Shown here piece by piece: positions 13,491 to 26,922 of a stretch of DNA of 64,000 nt. How positions within the stretch are numbered: the first letter of the stretch is position 1; every line of letters begins with the position of its first letter. The notes under the pieces are model-generated. The model ran no database searches. It had not been told where the DNA came from and worked only from the letters and a program-made list of their open reading frames with translations. Made by a program: the position numbers and the translations under genes. The stretch is from Albophoma yamanashiensis (Eukaryota > Ascomycota > Sordariomycetes > Hypocreales > Ophiocordycipitaceae), in the NCBI GenBank assembly GCA_001600555.1, contig BCKH01000002.1, positions 1,901,964-1,965,963 on the forward strand. The letters are read 5' to 3'.

Positions 13491-16400
13491 TTTTAATTAC
13501 TCCTATTTAATAAGTTACCCTTATACTAATAAATAATATATCTATTACTAGTAGTATTACCTAAAACCTAGGGTAAGTAATAGCCTAGATATAGTAATAT
13601 ATTATTTAATTAGAAACTTAACTTAATTAATAAGGTAACTTAGGTATCCCTAAGTTCCCTAAACTAAAGCTATATAATAGTTAGAAGGGTAATATTTAAT
13701 CTTTCTTAACCTAAGCTAAGGCTTACTTATAAGTTAATACCTCTATCTAAAGAGCTATTATATATATCCTATATATTAGTAACCTTTTAATTAGTAAGGT
13801 ATTTAAATAATAAGAACCTACCTTTTAAGACTACCTTAATAATAAAAATAATATATAGAGAGATAAGGAGATAAATAATATCTTTATAAGCTATAAGGCC
13901 TTTAAATAAAAACTTAGGATTACCTTTAGAGATCTTAATAAAGTTAGAATAGTACTTAAATAGCTTAAGATACTATAATAAACTAGATCTACTATATATT
14001 ATAATTAGGAGTTTTATTATATCTTATCTAAACTTAACCTCGAAGATAATACTCTTATAGAGTACTTCTATAATAGACTTCGAGAAGATATTAAGGATAA
14101 CCTTAATAAACTTAATTAATTTAAAAAGCTTAGTAAATTTATAGAAATAGTAATTAAGATTAATAATTATAATTACTATTAATACCTAGAATATAGAAAT
14201 AAGGGTAACTATAGACTAAAGACTTATACTTTACGCGCTAACTAAGGGAAGCTATATTAATAACATTCTATAGCCTATAGATACTATAGTAGACCTATAG
14301 ATTTTAATATAACTTAATAAGATAAGTTTACTAAGACTTACTATATATATAGGAAACTTAGATACTTTACTAATAAATACTCTTAGAAGAAAAAGTCTTT
14401 TTAAAAGCTAGTCCTAGAGTAAAGAGCCTAAGTTATAATAAAGACTAAAGTATTTTATAATAGCTTATACTTCTTAGTATATTATAATAATAGTTACTAT
14501 ATATACCTCTTAGAAAAATAAGGTAGTAGATAATTCCCTTAAAGACTTAAGGGAACTAAGTAATAAATAGCCTAGGATATAGAAAAGATAATATAATACC
14601 TAGAGGAAAACCTAAAAAAGGGATATATCTAACCCTTAATAATATTAGCTATTACTATATTAATAAAAGATAATAAGATAAATTACTAATAACTTAGTAA
14701 GACTATAATAGCTATAAATAAACTAGTAAGCTAGGAAACTATAATATAAAACTTATCTAAGAACTAAGGATATAAAGCTAAGATATAAACTCTAGCTATA
14801 ACTAAATATAATAATAGTACTAAGATATTTTAAGACTTAATAGTAAAATAGTAATTTAAAACCTAACTAAAACCTAATAAATAATATTTTAATAACCTTA
14901 AGAACTATATAAGTATACTAATATTATATACTACTTAAGACTAAGAGTATAAGACCTAACCTAGGTATAGGCCTAAATACTATAAAAATACTCCTTAAAA
15001 GGAAGGGAGTAATACTTTATTAGACTATAACTAATATAAAGAATTCTAAAATATATTAATACCTTATTTTAAATAAATAGGTAAGGATATCTTAGATATA
15101 GAATAACTTATTATACTTTTAAGTAAAAAATACTAATTTTCCTCCTAGACTAAAGTAATCTATAAAGACTTATAATTCTTATATCTAGATATAGAAAACT
15201 ATAAAAGTATCTCTTAGTTTTACTATATCTATCCTCTATACCTTTACTATTTATAAAATAAACTAAAATATAAGTAAATACTTACTAAGGTAATACCTAA
15301 TTAATTAATTATATAAATTCTTTATAAATAATAAACTAAAGAATATAATATATTAATTAAAGAAATAGGGTACTAGGCTAGGCTATATTATATACTTAAT
15401 AATTAATCTACCTTACTCTTACTAATATAAACTAAGGATATATTTACCTAACTATATAGAGAAAGCTTAAATAAGGGAAAGGACTTATATATTTTCCCTA
15501 TACTATAGCTAGTAAGAGGAAATATAATACTAAATAAATTAAATTAATTAACTATTAAATTAGTATAAGTTTCTTAAGTACTTATAGTATTAAAATCTAA
15601 AGTAATTCTATAGGTAAATAGTTTATTATTAAAAAATTACTAAGATAAATAATAAGGGGACTACTACCTAGACTTAATAATAGGATCCTTATAAATATAA
15701 AATAAAATTATAAATACTTACTTATACCTATAAGTATAAAAGAATATACTATTTAGGTAATACTTAATAGTAAAGTATAAGGAAATTATATTTTACTAAA
15801 TCTTATTAATAGATTTAAATTACTTTAGAAGACTAAAGATAAGCCTTACTAACTTAGAATTATAAAAAGAGAGTTAGTTAACTATAGCTATAAGATAGTT
15901 AATATAGAAACTATACCCCTCTTAACTATTATTAGTAAAAAATATTATAATTTAAAACTTAATATTATAAATATCTTAATATATAATATTATATTAAGGA
16001 TATCCTAGCTATAGGTAAGTAATCTTAGAGTTAATTAAATAATAAGCTATTTTTAGTAAAATAAATTAAGAAGAGAATTAGTTAATAAGGAGTAATATAA
16101 AATAATACCCTTATATAATATTATATAATAAAAAATACTTAGGATTTATATAATTACTAAGGAGCTTAAGTTAGGATATAATAAATATATTCTTAATAAA
16201 TACTATTAATATAGTAAACTATTTAGTAATAAGCTAGAAATAGGCCTTTTAGAGTATAATAAGTAAGACTATAAGATCTTTCTAAAAAAAGGAATAAAAC
16301 CTAAGTTTTATAAGATTTACTTACTTAATAAAGAAAAGATAAAAACCCTTAATATTTATCTTAAGGAGAACTTAAGGAAAGGATATATTTAATTATTAAT

Positions 16401-19400
16401 ATTATTAATAAGATTTCCTATCTTATTTATACTAAAGAAAAATAATAAGTTAAGGATATATATAGACTATTAATAACTTAATAAAATTATAATTAAGAAC
16501 TAATACTTATTACCTTTAATTATAGAATTATAGGATAAACTCTATAGTGCTAAGTAATTTATAACCTTAGACCTAAAAGGAGCTTATAACCTTATTTAAA
16601 TTAAGGATAGTAAAGAATAAAAAATAGTCTTTAGAATAAAATAAAGACTTTATAAATACTTAATTATACTATTTAGACTAACTAATATATTAATAAGTTT
16701 TTAAACTATAATTAATAATATATTATAAAAATACCTAAATACCTTTATAATAGTTTACTTAGATAATATCTTTATTTTCTTTAATAATCTTAAATAATAT
16801 AAAGGATATATTTATTAAGTTTTAAGGAAATTATAAAAAATAAATTTCTTTATTAAAGTTAATAAATATAAATTCTATAAATAGAAAATTAAATTCTTAG
16901 GATATAAAATATTCTTAGGATTTATTAAAATAGACCTTAATAAAGTTATAGTAATTAAGGACTAGCTAGCTTTAAGTAGCCTTAAGGAAGTATAAGCCTT
17001 CCTAGGCTTTATTAACTTTTATTAAAAATATATTAAAAACTTTAGAAGAATTAGTATTCCCCTAATAGACCTTACTAAAAAAGATAAACCTTTTATATAA
17101 GGATTAATAAAATAAGTAATATTTAAAAATATTTAAGATAGGATTCTTAGGGAACTTATCTATACTTTATTAAACTTAATAAAACTATTTAAAGTTAAAA
17201 CTAATACTTTAGATTAAGTACTTAATAAATAGCTAGGATAATAAGATAATAAAGGATAATTTTACTTAATTACCTTTTACTTAAAAAAGCTTTATAGGCT
17301 AAAGCTTAATTACTTAATATATAATAAAGAACTTATAGTTATTATTAAAACCTTTAAGGAATAAAAATACTATCTTAATAAAATAGAGATAATAATTAAG
17401 GTTTATTATATAGACTATAAGAACCTTATTAATTTTATAATAATAAAGGAACTAAATAAATATTAGATTTAATAATATAAATTCTTATTAAAGTTTAACT
17501 TTTAGATTATTTATTATAAGGGAAGTAAAAATAAGTAAGTTAATATACTTAGTTAATAAAAAGACTTAAAATCTTTAATTAAGGTATAGTATATTATAAT
17601 CCTATAGACTAATATAAAAGGTATACTTAAACTAAGTAATTAATAAGTTAATATAATATAAAAGGTTAAACTTAACTAAAAGTAAACTTAGTATATTAAA
17701 TAAGCTTATAATAAGGATAAGCTTATAAAATTATAAGAAATAAACCTAGAATTATTAAAAGAATAAGATAACCTCTTATTTAATAATTAATATTATATTC
17801 CTAAAGAACTATAAGAAGAACTTATTAAAAAACTCTATAAATATCTATTATATAGATACTAAGGGGTATATAAGACCCTTATATAGATAAAATAAATATA
17901 AGACTTTCTAAAAATATAAAAAGTTATATAGGAAATTATTTATAATTATAATCCTTATAATAAGGTAAAAAGTAATTAATATATACCTTATAGGAAACTA
18001 TAGCTAATATTATTACTAAATAAGGCTTAGGATATAATTACTTAGGACTTTATTATTAAATTACTACCTTTAAAAGAACCTATAATAAATACTATATATA
18101 ATAATATTTTAGTTATTATAAAAAAATTAACTAAATATAAATACTTTATCCTATATAAGGAATTAAGTATAGTATTAGAATTAACCTATATATTCCTTTA
18201 AGTTATAGTAAGTTAATATAGCCTATTAAAGAAACTTATCTTAGACTAAAATAAACTCTTTATATTTAAGTTTTAAAAAAGCTTAATATAATAGCTAGGA
18301 ATTAAGTATTCCCTATTAATAGCCTTTTACCTAAAAATAAATAAATAAATAGAATAACTTAACTAAATATTAAAATAATACTTATAATACTATATTAATT
18401 ATTAATAAAATAACTAAGTAGAAATACTACCTATAGTATAATAGGCTTATAATAGCTTTAATAATAAGGTAATTAGAATATTACTATTTAAAGCTAATTA
18501 TAGGTATAACCTAGAAATTATAATATATTAAGTAGAAAGAAATATACTAAATATAATAAAAATAATAAAAAACCTTAAAAAGATATATACTTATTTATAA
18601 TAAAAATAGATTTTCTTATAAAATAAAATAAAATATTATATTAATAAAAAGAGATTAAAAGGATTAACTCTAAAGGAGGGGGATAAAGTATATCTCCTTT
18701 AGTAAAATATTAAAATAAAATAACTTAATAATAAGCTAAATTAAAAAAAGATTAGACTATTTAAAATCTTAAAGAAAATTTTAAAAATAAGCTACTAACT
18801 ATTACTACTTAAAATAATATAGATATATTTAATATTTTATATCTTATTACTAAAACTAATACCTTAGAACGCTAAGCTAAAAATATAAATTAAAGTTAAA
18901 GATAAATAAGAATATAATATTAAGAAAATATTAAATAATAAAAGTAATTAATAAAATAAGGAATACCTAATTAAGTAAAAAGGATATAAATATTTAAAGA
19001 ATACTTAAAAACCTATAAATTACTTAGGCTATTATTAGTTAATATTATAATAGTATTACTAAAGGAAGCTAGAATTAATAAATTTAAATTATCCTAGGGA
19101 AAAGAATTAAAAATTATAACCTTATTAAAGCTTAGCTTACCTAGGGTATTTAGTATAGTAAGCTTTTAATATAATATATAAGACTATATCTTAGTATATT
19201 AGTTAAGATATATAGTAATATTAATTTTATCCTATTATACCTAAGTAAGGGCTATATAAGTAATTACTATTATTATTACTAACTAACCTCTTAGTACTTA
19301 ACCTAAGTATTTATATAAAAGTAGTATTTTTATTCTTTAATTATATTAAACTTAGTAACTAAGAAATTATTATTATAATAAGTAATATTCTTCTTTATAT

Positions 19401-19671
19401 ATAATAAATATTTTAAATACCCCTTTAAGATAAAATAAAGTAAGTTACTTTTCTAGTATAGAATATAATAACCTATATTAAGTAGTTAAATTCTAATAGC
19501 TATAATTTAGATAGATATATTATAATAGTATTATATAGATAAATAATATAGTTTAGAGATATATAAGCTAGATATAGTTAGCTATAAGGAAAAATAAAAA
19601 CTAGCTATAAGAAAAGATATATATATTATTTATTAACCTTAGGATAAGGATTATAAAAAGGAGGGGAATAA

Positions 19672-20100
19672 TATTATAAACTAATTAAAAAGGCTTACTC
19701 TAAGGCTTAGGGTAAGATAAAGTAATATAGGACTATAAAAGAATAGTTAAGATAATACCTAGATAATACTTAGATATATTACTATAGGGAAACTAGAATT
19801 AACTAATTAAAGGTTTACTTACTTTAATTAATATAATCTATTTACTTAGTACTAAGTAAATAGATTATACTAAGTAATACTAATTAATAAAGAGTTAAAT
19901 AAATATATATACTATAGTTATTACCTAAGAGTAAATAGCTAGATCTTTAGTAATTAATCTAAGTTATTTATTATTAATTAAAGAAGTATAAAACTTCTTA
20001 ATAGACTACCTTATAAAAGATATATTATTTATTAAGTTAAGCCTAACTTACTTTATTAAAGTAATAGTAAACTTACTAATACCTTAAGGTATCTATTATA
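19672..20100 (+). repeat. Gypsy element B, 3' LTR
   Basis: This 429-bp LTR follows a purine tract (aaaaaggaggggaataa). It begins tattataaactaattaa and ends aaggtatctattata, directly followed by the ctacc target duplication. Confidence 0.9.
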
Positions 20101-23100
20101 CTACCCTTATACTAATAAAGGATAGTAAGATAAATTACTAATAACTTAGTAAGACCTTAATAACTATAAATAAACTAGTAGGATAGGAAGCTATAGTTTA
20201 AAACTTAAATAAAGACTAGGGATAGACTATTATAATAGCCTATTATAAGATACTTATATTACTAACCTAGGATATTATTAAATAATACTTTAATAGCTTT
20301 AAGAACTATATAGGTATACTAATATTATATATTACTTAAGACTAAAAGTATAGGACTTAACTTAGGTATAAGCCTAAATACTATAAAAAAACTCCTTAAA
20401 AAGAAAGGAGTAATACCTTATTAAACTATAATTAATATAAAGAATTCTAAAATATACTAATATTATATTTTAAATAAATTAATAAAGATATCTTAGATAT
20501 AAAATAACTTATTATACTTTTAAGTAAAAAATACTAAATCTCTATTTAGACTAAAGTAGTCTATAGGGACTTATAATTCCTATATCTAGATATAGAAAAC
20601 TATAAGAATATCTCTTAGTTTTATTATATCTATCTTCTATACTTATACTACTTATAGGATAAACTAAAATATAAGTAAATACCTATTAAGGTAGTATTTA
20701 ATTAATTAATTATATAAATTCTTTATAAGTAATAAACTAAAGAATATAATATATTAATTAAAGGAATAAAATACTAAGCTAAGTTATATTATATACTTAA
20801 TAATTAATTTGCCTTACTCTTACTAATATATATTAAAGATATATTTACCTAACTATATAGAGAAAGCTTAAATAAGGGAAAGGACTTATATATCTTCCTT
20901 ATACTATAATTAATAAGAGGAAATATAATACTAAATAAATTAAATTAATTAATTATTAAGTTAATATAAGCTTTTTAAGTACTTATAGTACTAAGATTTA
21001 AAGTAACTCTATAGGTAAATAATTTATTATTAAAAAACTATTAAGATAAATAGTAAGGGGATTATTACCTAGACTTAATAATAAGATCTTTATAAATATA
21101 AAATAAAATTATAAATACTTACTTATACTTATAAAAATAAGAGGATATACTATCTAAGTAATACTTAATAATAAAGTATAAGGAAATTATATTTTATTAA
21201 ATCTTATTAATAAATTTAAATTACTTTAGAAAAATAAAGATAAGCCTTATTAACTTAAAATTATAAAAAAAGAGTTAGTTAATTATAGCTATAAGATAGT
21301 TAATATAGAGACTATACCCCTCTTAACTATTATTAATAGAAAATATTATAACTTAAAACTTAATATTATAGATATCTTAATATATAATATTATACTAAGA
21401 ATACCCTAGCTATAAGTAAGTAATCTTAGAGTTAATTAAATAATAGGCTATTTTTAATAAAATAGACTAAGAAAAGAATTAATTAATAAGGAGTAATATA
21501 AAGTAATACTTTTATATAATATTATATAATAAAAGGTACTTAAGATTTATATAATTACTAAAGAGCCTAAGCTAGGATATAATAAATATATTCCTAATAA
21601 ATATTATTAGTATAGTAAACTATTTAATAATAAGCTAAAAATAGGCCTTTTAGAATATAATAAATAAGATTATAAGATCCTTTTAAAAGAAGGGATAAAA
21701 CTTAAGTTCTATAAGATTTACTTATTTAATAAAGAAAAGATAAAAGCCCTTAATATCTATCTTAAAGAGAACTTAAGGAAAGGATATATTTAATTATTAA
21801 TATTATTAATAAGATTTCCTATCTTATTTATATTAAAGAAAAATAGTAAGTTAAGGATATATATAGATTATTAGTAACTTAATAAGATTATAATTAAGAA
21901 TTAATACTTACTACCCTTAATTATAGAATTATAAGATAAGCTCTATAGTATTAAATAATTTATAACTTTAAACCTAAAAGGAGTTTATAACCTTATTTAA
22001 ATTAAGGATAATAAAAAATAAAAAATAGCCTTTAGAATTAAATAAAGACTTTATAAATATTTAGTTATATTATTTAGACTAATTAATATACCTATAAGTT
22101 TCTAGACTATAATTAATAATATATTATAAAAATACTTAAATACTTTTATAGTTATTTACCTAAATAATATTTTTATTTTCTTTAATAATCTTAAATAATA
22201 TAAAGGATATATATACTAAGTCTTAAGGAAATTATAGAAAGTAAACCTCCTTATAGAAGCTAATAAATATAAATTTTATAAGGAAAAAGTTAAATTCTTA
22301 GGATATAAGATATTCCTAAGATTTATTAAAATAGACCTTAATAAGGTTATAGTAATTAAGGACTAATTAACTTTAAGTAACCTTAAGGAAATATAAGCCT
22401 TCTTAAGCTTTATTAATTTCTATTAAAAATATATTAAAAACTTTAGAGGAATTAATATTCCTTTAATAAACCTTATTAAGAAAGATAAACCCTTTATATA
22501 AAGACTAATAGAATAAGTAGTATTTAAGGATATTTAAGATAGGATTTTCTAAGAACCTATCTATACCTTACTTAACTTAATAAAATTATTTAAAATTAAA
22601 ATTAATACCTTAGACTAAGTACTTAATAGATAACTAAAATAGTAAAATAATAAAAGATAACTTTACTTAGTTACCTTTTACTTTAAGAAGCTTTATAGGT
22701 TAGAGTTTAATTATCCTATATATAATAAAGAACTTATAGCTATTATTAAAGCTTTTAAAGAATAGAAATACTATCTTAGTAATATAGAAATAATAGTTAA
22801 GGTCTATATAGACTATAAAAACCTTATAAGTTTTATAATAATAAAAAAACTAAATAAATATTAAATTTAATAGTATAAATTTTTATTAAAGTTTAACTTT
22901 TAAATTATTTATTATAAGGGAAGTAAAAATAAGTAAGTTAATATACTTAGCTAATAAGAAGACCTAAAATCTCTAACTAAGGTATAATATATTATAATCC
23001 TATAGACTAATATAGAAGGTATACTTAGATTAGGTAGTTAATAAGTTAATATAATATAGAAGGTTAAACCTAACTAAGAGTAAACCTAGTATATTAAATA

Positions 23101-25073
23101 AGCCTATAATAAAGATAAGCTTATAGAATTATAAGAAATAAACTTAAAATTATTAAAAGAATAAGATAACCTCTTATTTAATAATTAATACTATATTCCT
23201 AAAGAACTATAGGAAAAACTTATTAAGAAATTTTATAAATACTTACTATATAGATATTAAGGGGTATATAAGACCTTTACCTAAATAAAATAAATATAAG
23301 ACTTTCTAAGAATATAAAAAGTTATATAAGAAGTTATCTATAACTATAATCTTTATAATAAAGTAAAAAGTAATTAATATATACTTTATAGAAAGCTATA
23401 ACTAATACTATTATTAAATAAGGCTTAAGATATAATTACTTAGGACTTTATTATTAAATTATTACCTTTAAAGGAACTTATAATAAATACTATATATAAT
23501 AATATCTTAGTTATTATAGAAAAATTAACTAAATATAGATATTTTATTTTATATAAAGAATTAAGTATAGTACTAGAATTAACTTATATATTCCTTTAAG
23601 TTATAGTAAGTTAGTATAGCTTATTAAAGAAACTTATCTTAAACTAAAATAAACTCTTTATATTTAAGTTCTAGAAAAACTTAATATAGTAATTAGGAGT
23701 TAAGTACTCCTTATTAATAGCTTTTTACTTAGAAATAAATAAATAAATAGAATAACTTAACTAAATATTAGAATAATATTTATAATATTATATAAATTAT
23801 TAATAAAATAATTAAGTAGAAATATTACTAATAATATAATAGGCTTATAATAGCTTTAATAATAAGGTAATTAGAATATTACTATTTAAAGCTAACTATA
23901 AATATAATTTAGAAATTATAATATATTAAGTAGAAAGAAATATATTAAATATAATAAAAATAGTAAAAAACCTTAAGAAGATATATACTTATTTATAATA
24001 AGAATAGATTTTCTTATAAAATAGAATAAAATATTATATTAATAAAAAAAGATTAGAAAGACTAACTCTAAAAGAGGGGGATAAAGTATATCTTTTTTAA
24101 TAAAATATTAAAATAAAATAATCTAATAATAAGCTAGATTAGAAAAAGATTAAACTATTTAAAATCTTAAAGAAAATTTTAGAAATAAGCTACTAATTAT
24201 TATTACTAAAAATAATATAGATATATTTAATATTTTATATTTTATTATTAAAACTAATACCCTAGAATACTAAGCTAGAAATATAAATCGAAGTTAAAAA
24301 TAAATAAGAGTATAATATTAAAAAGATATTAAATAATAGAGGTAATTAATAAAATAAGGAATACTTAATTAAATAGAAAGGATATAAATATTTAGAAAAT
24401 ACCTAAGAGCCTATAAGCTACTTAGGTTATTACTAGTTAATATTATAGTAGTATTACTAAGGGAAGTAAGAATTAATAAGTCTAAGTTATTTTAGGGAAA
24501 GGAATTAAAGATTATAACCTTACTAAAGCTTAGCTTATTTAAGGTATTTAATATAGTAAGCTTTTAATATAATATATAGGACTATATCTTAGTATATTAG
24601 TTAAGATATATAATAATATTAATTTTATCTTACTATACCTAAGTAAGGGCTATATAAGTAATAGTTATTATTATTACTAAATAACTAACCTTTTAGTACT
24701 TAGTATAAGTATCTATATAAAGGTAGTATTTCTATTCCTTAATTATATTAAACTTAGTAACTAAGAAATTACTATTATAATAGGTAATATTCTTCTTTAT
24801 ATATAATAAATATTTAAAATACCCTTTTAAGATAAAATAAAGTAAATTACTTTTTTAGTATAGAGTATAATAACCTATATTAAGTAGTTAAATCTTAATA
24901 GCTATAATTTAGATAGATATATTATAATAGTACTATATAGATAAATAATATACTTTAGAAATATATAAGCTAGATATAGTTAGCTATAAGGAAAAAATAA
25001 GACTAGCTATAAGAAGGGATATATATACTATTTATTAACCTTAGGATAAGGATTATAGGAAAGAGGGGAATAA

Positions 25074-25502
25074 TATTATAAACTAACTAAGGGGGCCTAT
25101 TCTAAGGCCTAAGGTAAGGTAAGGTAATATAAAATTATAAAAGAATAGTTAAGATAGTACCTAGATAGTACTTAGATATATTACTATAGGGGAACTAGAA
25201 CTAATTAATTAGAGATTTACTTACCTTAATTAATATAACCTATTTACTTAGTACTAAATAGATAGATTATACTAAGTAATACTAATTAATAAAGAGCTAG
25301 ATAAATATATATACTATAGTTATTACCTAAGAGTAGATAGCTAAGTCTTTAGTAATTAATCTAAGTTATTTATTATTAATTAAAGAAGTATAAAGCTTCT
25401 TAATAGACTATCTTATAAAGGATATACTATTTATTAAGTTAAGCCTAACTTACTTTATTAAAGTAATAGTAAACCTACTAATACCTTAGGGTATCTGTTA
25501 TA
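25074..25502 (+). repeat. Gypsy element A, 3' LTR
   Basis: This 429-bp LTR follows the purine tract aagaggggaataa. It begins tattataaactaactaagg and ends gggtatctgttata, followed by the aaagc duplication. The end still reads ctgtta, showing the state before the last G-to-A change seen in the other copies. Confidence 0.9.
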
Positions 25503-25613
25503 AAAGCTTCTTAATAAACTACCTTATAAAAGATATATTATTTATTAAGTTAAGCCTAACTTACTTTATTAAAGTAATAGCAAACCTACTAATACCTTAG
25601 GGTATCTGTTATA
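25503..25613 (+). repeat. Outermost Gypsy LTR, right piece
   Basis: After the aaagc duplication the sequence continues ttcttaataaactacc and ends gggtatctgttata. This is exactly the part of the LTR missing at 11,522, so the outer LTR was split by the insertion of element A. Confidence 0.85.
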
Positions 25614-26138
25614 TATAGGTATAAGTAAGGTATTTATATAGTTAATAGATAGTTAACTATTATAAGACTAGGTCTTAAGGGTAAGACTATTAAGAGAGGG
25701 ATATTATATTATAACCTATTATATTCTTAGGTAAATAGCTATAGAATAGGCTAGCTATATAGGCACTAATATAAGTAGTATAGAATAAAAGTTAGAACAA
25801 TAGGCTAATATAGACTAGATTATTAAGATCGTTCAATAATCTAGGTAAGCTATAACTATTAGGATTATTAGTATTGCTAGGTAATCTAGATAATCTAAGG
25901 AAATACTCTAGTATATAGGCACCCTTAAATTCCACTCTATAGCATAAATACCTAGCTAGCTTATAACATAGATTAATATTTTCTTCTTAAAACTACAATT
26001 ATATTAACTTACTTAGTTACAATCCCCCGGATCTATTACTAACCATAACATACGCGCTAACCTTTCTACTAACATAAACCTCTGGTTTATCCCTTGGGAA
26101 CCTAAACCGTTATAAGTTTATAAAAGATAGAGCTAGAT
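25614..26138. repeat. AT-rich repeat debris with a possible degraded LTR
   Basis: No gene is visible. Bases 25,702-26,050 may be another LTR: they begin tattat after a purine tract (agagaggga) and end ataaca, which fits TGTTAT...ATAACA ends. However, the flanking five bases (aggga and tacgc) do not match, and no second copy is present in the window. The assignment is weak. Confidence 0.35.
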
Positions 26139-26628
26139 TATTAGTATATTATTATAAGGCTATATATAGGCTATAACTATAGATTATATATAAGACTTTA
26201 ATAAGCTATATATATCTTATAGTACTTGGATAAGTATTTATCTAGAATATATATAGGATAAATATTTACCTAGAAAATAGCTTATTTTTATAATTAGGAT
26301 ATATATTTAGGATAAATATTTACCTAGCTATATAAGCTTATAACTAAGCTTAATATGCTTTATAAGCATTATCTAAGTATTTGTAAGTATTAATTTCTAA
26401 TCCTTGATTTCTAAGTAATAAGATAGGTTTATATAATAGACCTATACCTCCCTTTTAGAAAATAGGACTTTATGAACACAAGTACCTTTATACCTAATTT
26501 ATTACTATTCCTTATTAATATATCCCTTATTTACTTATCTCTCTTATTTACCTATTTTATTTATAGTACTATTATTCTTATTTACTTATCTAATCTATCT
26601 TTTACTGCGTCCATCCTACCTTCTTAGA
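26139..26628 (+). repeat. Solo Copia LTR with 5-bp target duplication
   Basis: This is almost identical to the LTR at 1538-2030 but has no internal Copia sequence on either side. It is flanked by tagat on the left (26134-26138) and tagat on the right (26629-26633). A lone LTR with a matching duplication is the usual product of recombination between the two LTRs of one element. It is the last clear repeat before the GC-rich compartment. Confidence 0.82.
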
Positions 26629-26922
26629 TAGATTTATACCTAAGTAAACTAGGGATACTTAACGGTTATATACGTAGGAAATAGCTAATAAGTCTCAACC
26701 CCAGCATAACACAGTTCTATAGAGTTATATCTATTAATATAGTTAGAATTTATAGCAGTGGCTTATTGCGAGCTGCGATAGAGAGTGTTTGACCAGCTGC
26801 CGTGTGACAACATCGGTAGGTAGTCTTAGAAGAATGACGTATCATGATGGCGCTGATCTATACTGGCTGTGTAGCAAAGGATCTTCGTGGAAGAGTTTTC
26901 ACGTTAGTACATTCCTAAATAT
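26629..26922. other. Compartment border, no gene seen
   Basis: Base composition changes from RIP-type AT-rich to normal within about 130 bases (26,630-26,760). A short plus-strand open stretch at 26789-26971 has no recognisable content. This is the edge of the transposon block. Confidence 0.5.

Larger units (their letters stand above)
13062..20100 (+). mobile_element. Gypsy chromovirus element B, full length, nested in element A
   Basis: This 7,039-bp element is bounded by 429-bp LTRs and a perfect 5-bp target duplication, ctacc (13057-13061 and 20101-20105). Its internal order is gag (13,495-14,640), protease region, then reverse transcriptase at about 16,390-16,770, with readable stretches such as FPILFILKK, RIYIDY, LNKITIKN and VYLDNIFIF. 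RNase H is near 17,200, integrase at about 17,780-18,500, and a chromodomain remnant at about 18,930-19,060 (EYLIK, KGYKYLKNT, PINYLGY). It sits inside the gag of element A, which resumes at 20,106. No open frame survives; most changes between copies are transitions. Confidence 0.93.
11523..25502 (+). mobile_element. Gypsy chromovirus element A, split by element B
   Basis: Element A has two 429-bp LTRs (11523-11951 and 25074-25502) and a duplicated target site aaagc on each side (11518-11522 and 25503-25507). Removing the nested element B and one ctacc copy (13062-20105) leaves about 6.94 kb. The left part holds gag (to 13,061). From 20,106 the gag resumes, followed by protease, reverse transcriptase (about 21,790-22,250), RNase H, integrase, and a chromodomain remnant near 24,330-24,440 (EYLIK, KGYKYLENT, then EPISYLGY, with Trp codons turned into TAG). 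A chromodomain at the end of integrase marks the chromovirus branch of Ty3/Gypsy. All frames are broken by RIP-type changes. Confidence 0.92.

Noticed and set aside
1..26628. AT-rich block as mitochondrial DNA insertion or a centromere core
   Set aside because: Readable Copia and Gypsy proteins, LTRs and target duplications explain it as RIP-decayed transposons. A pericentromeric or subtelomeric position remains possible but cannot be judged from this window.
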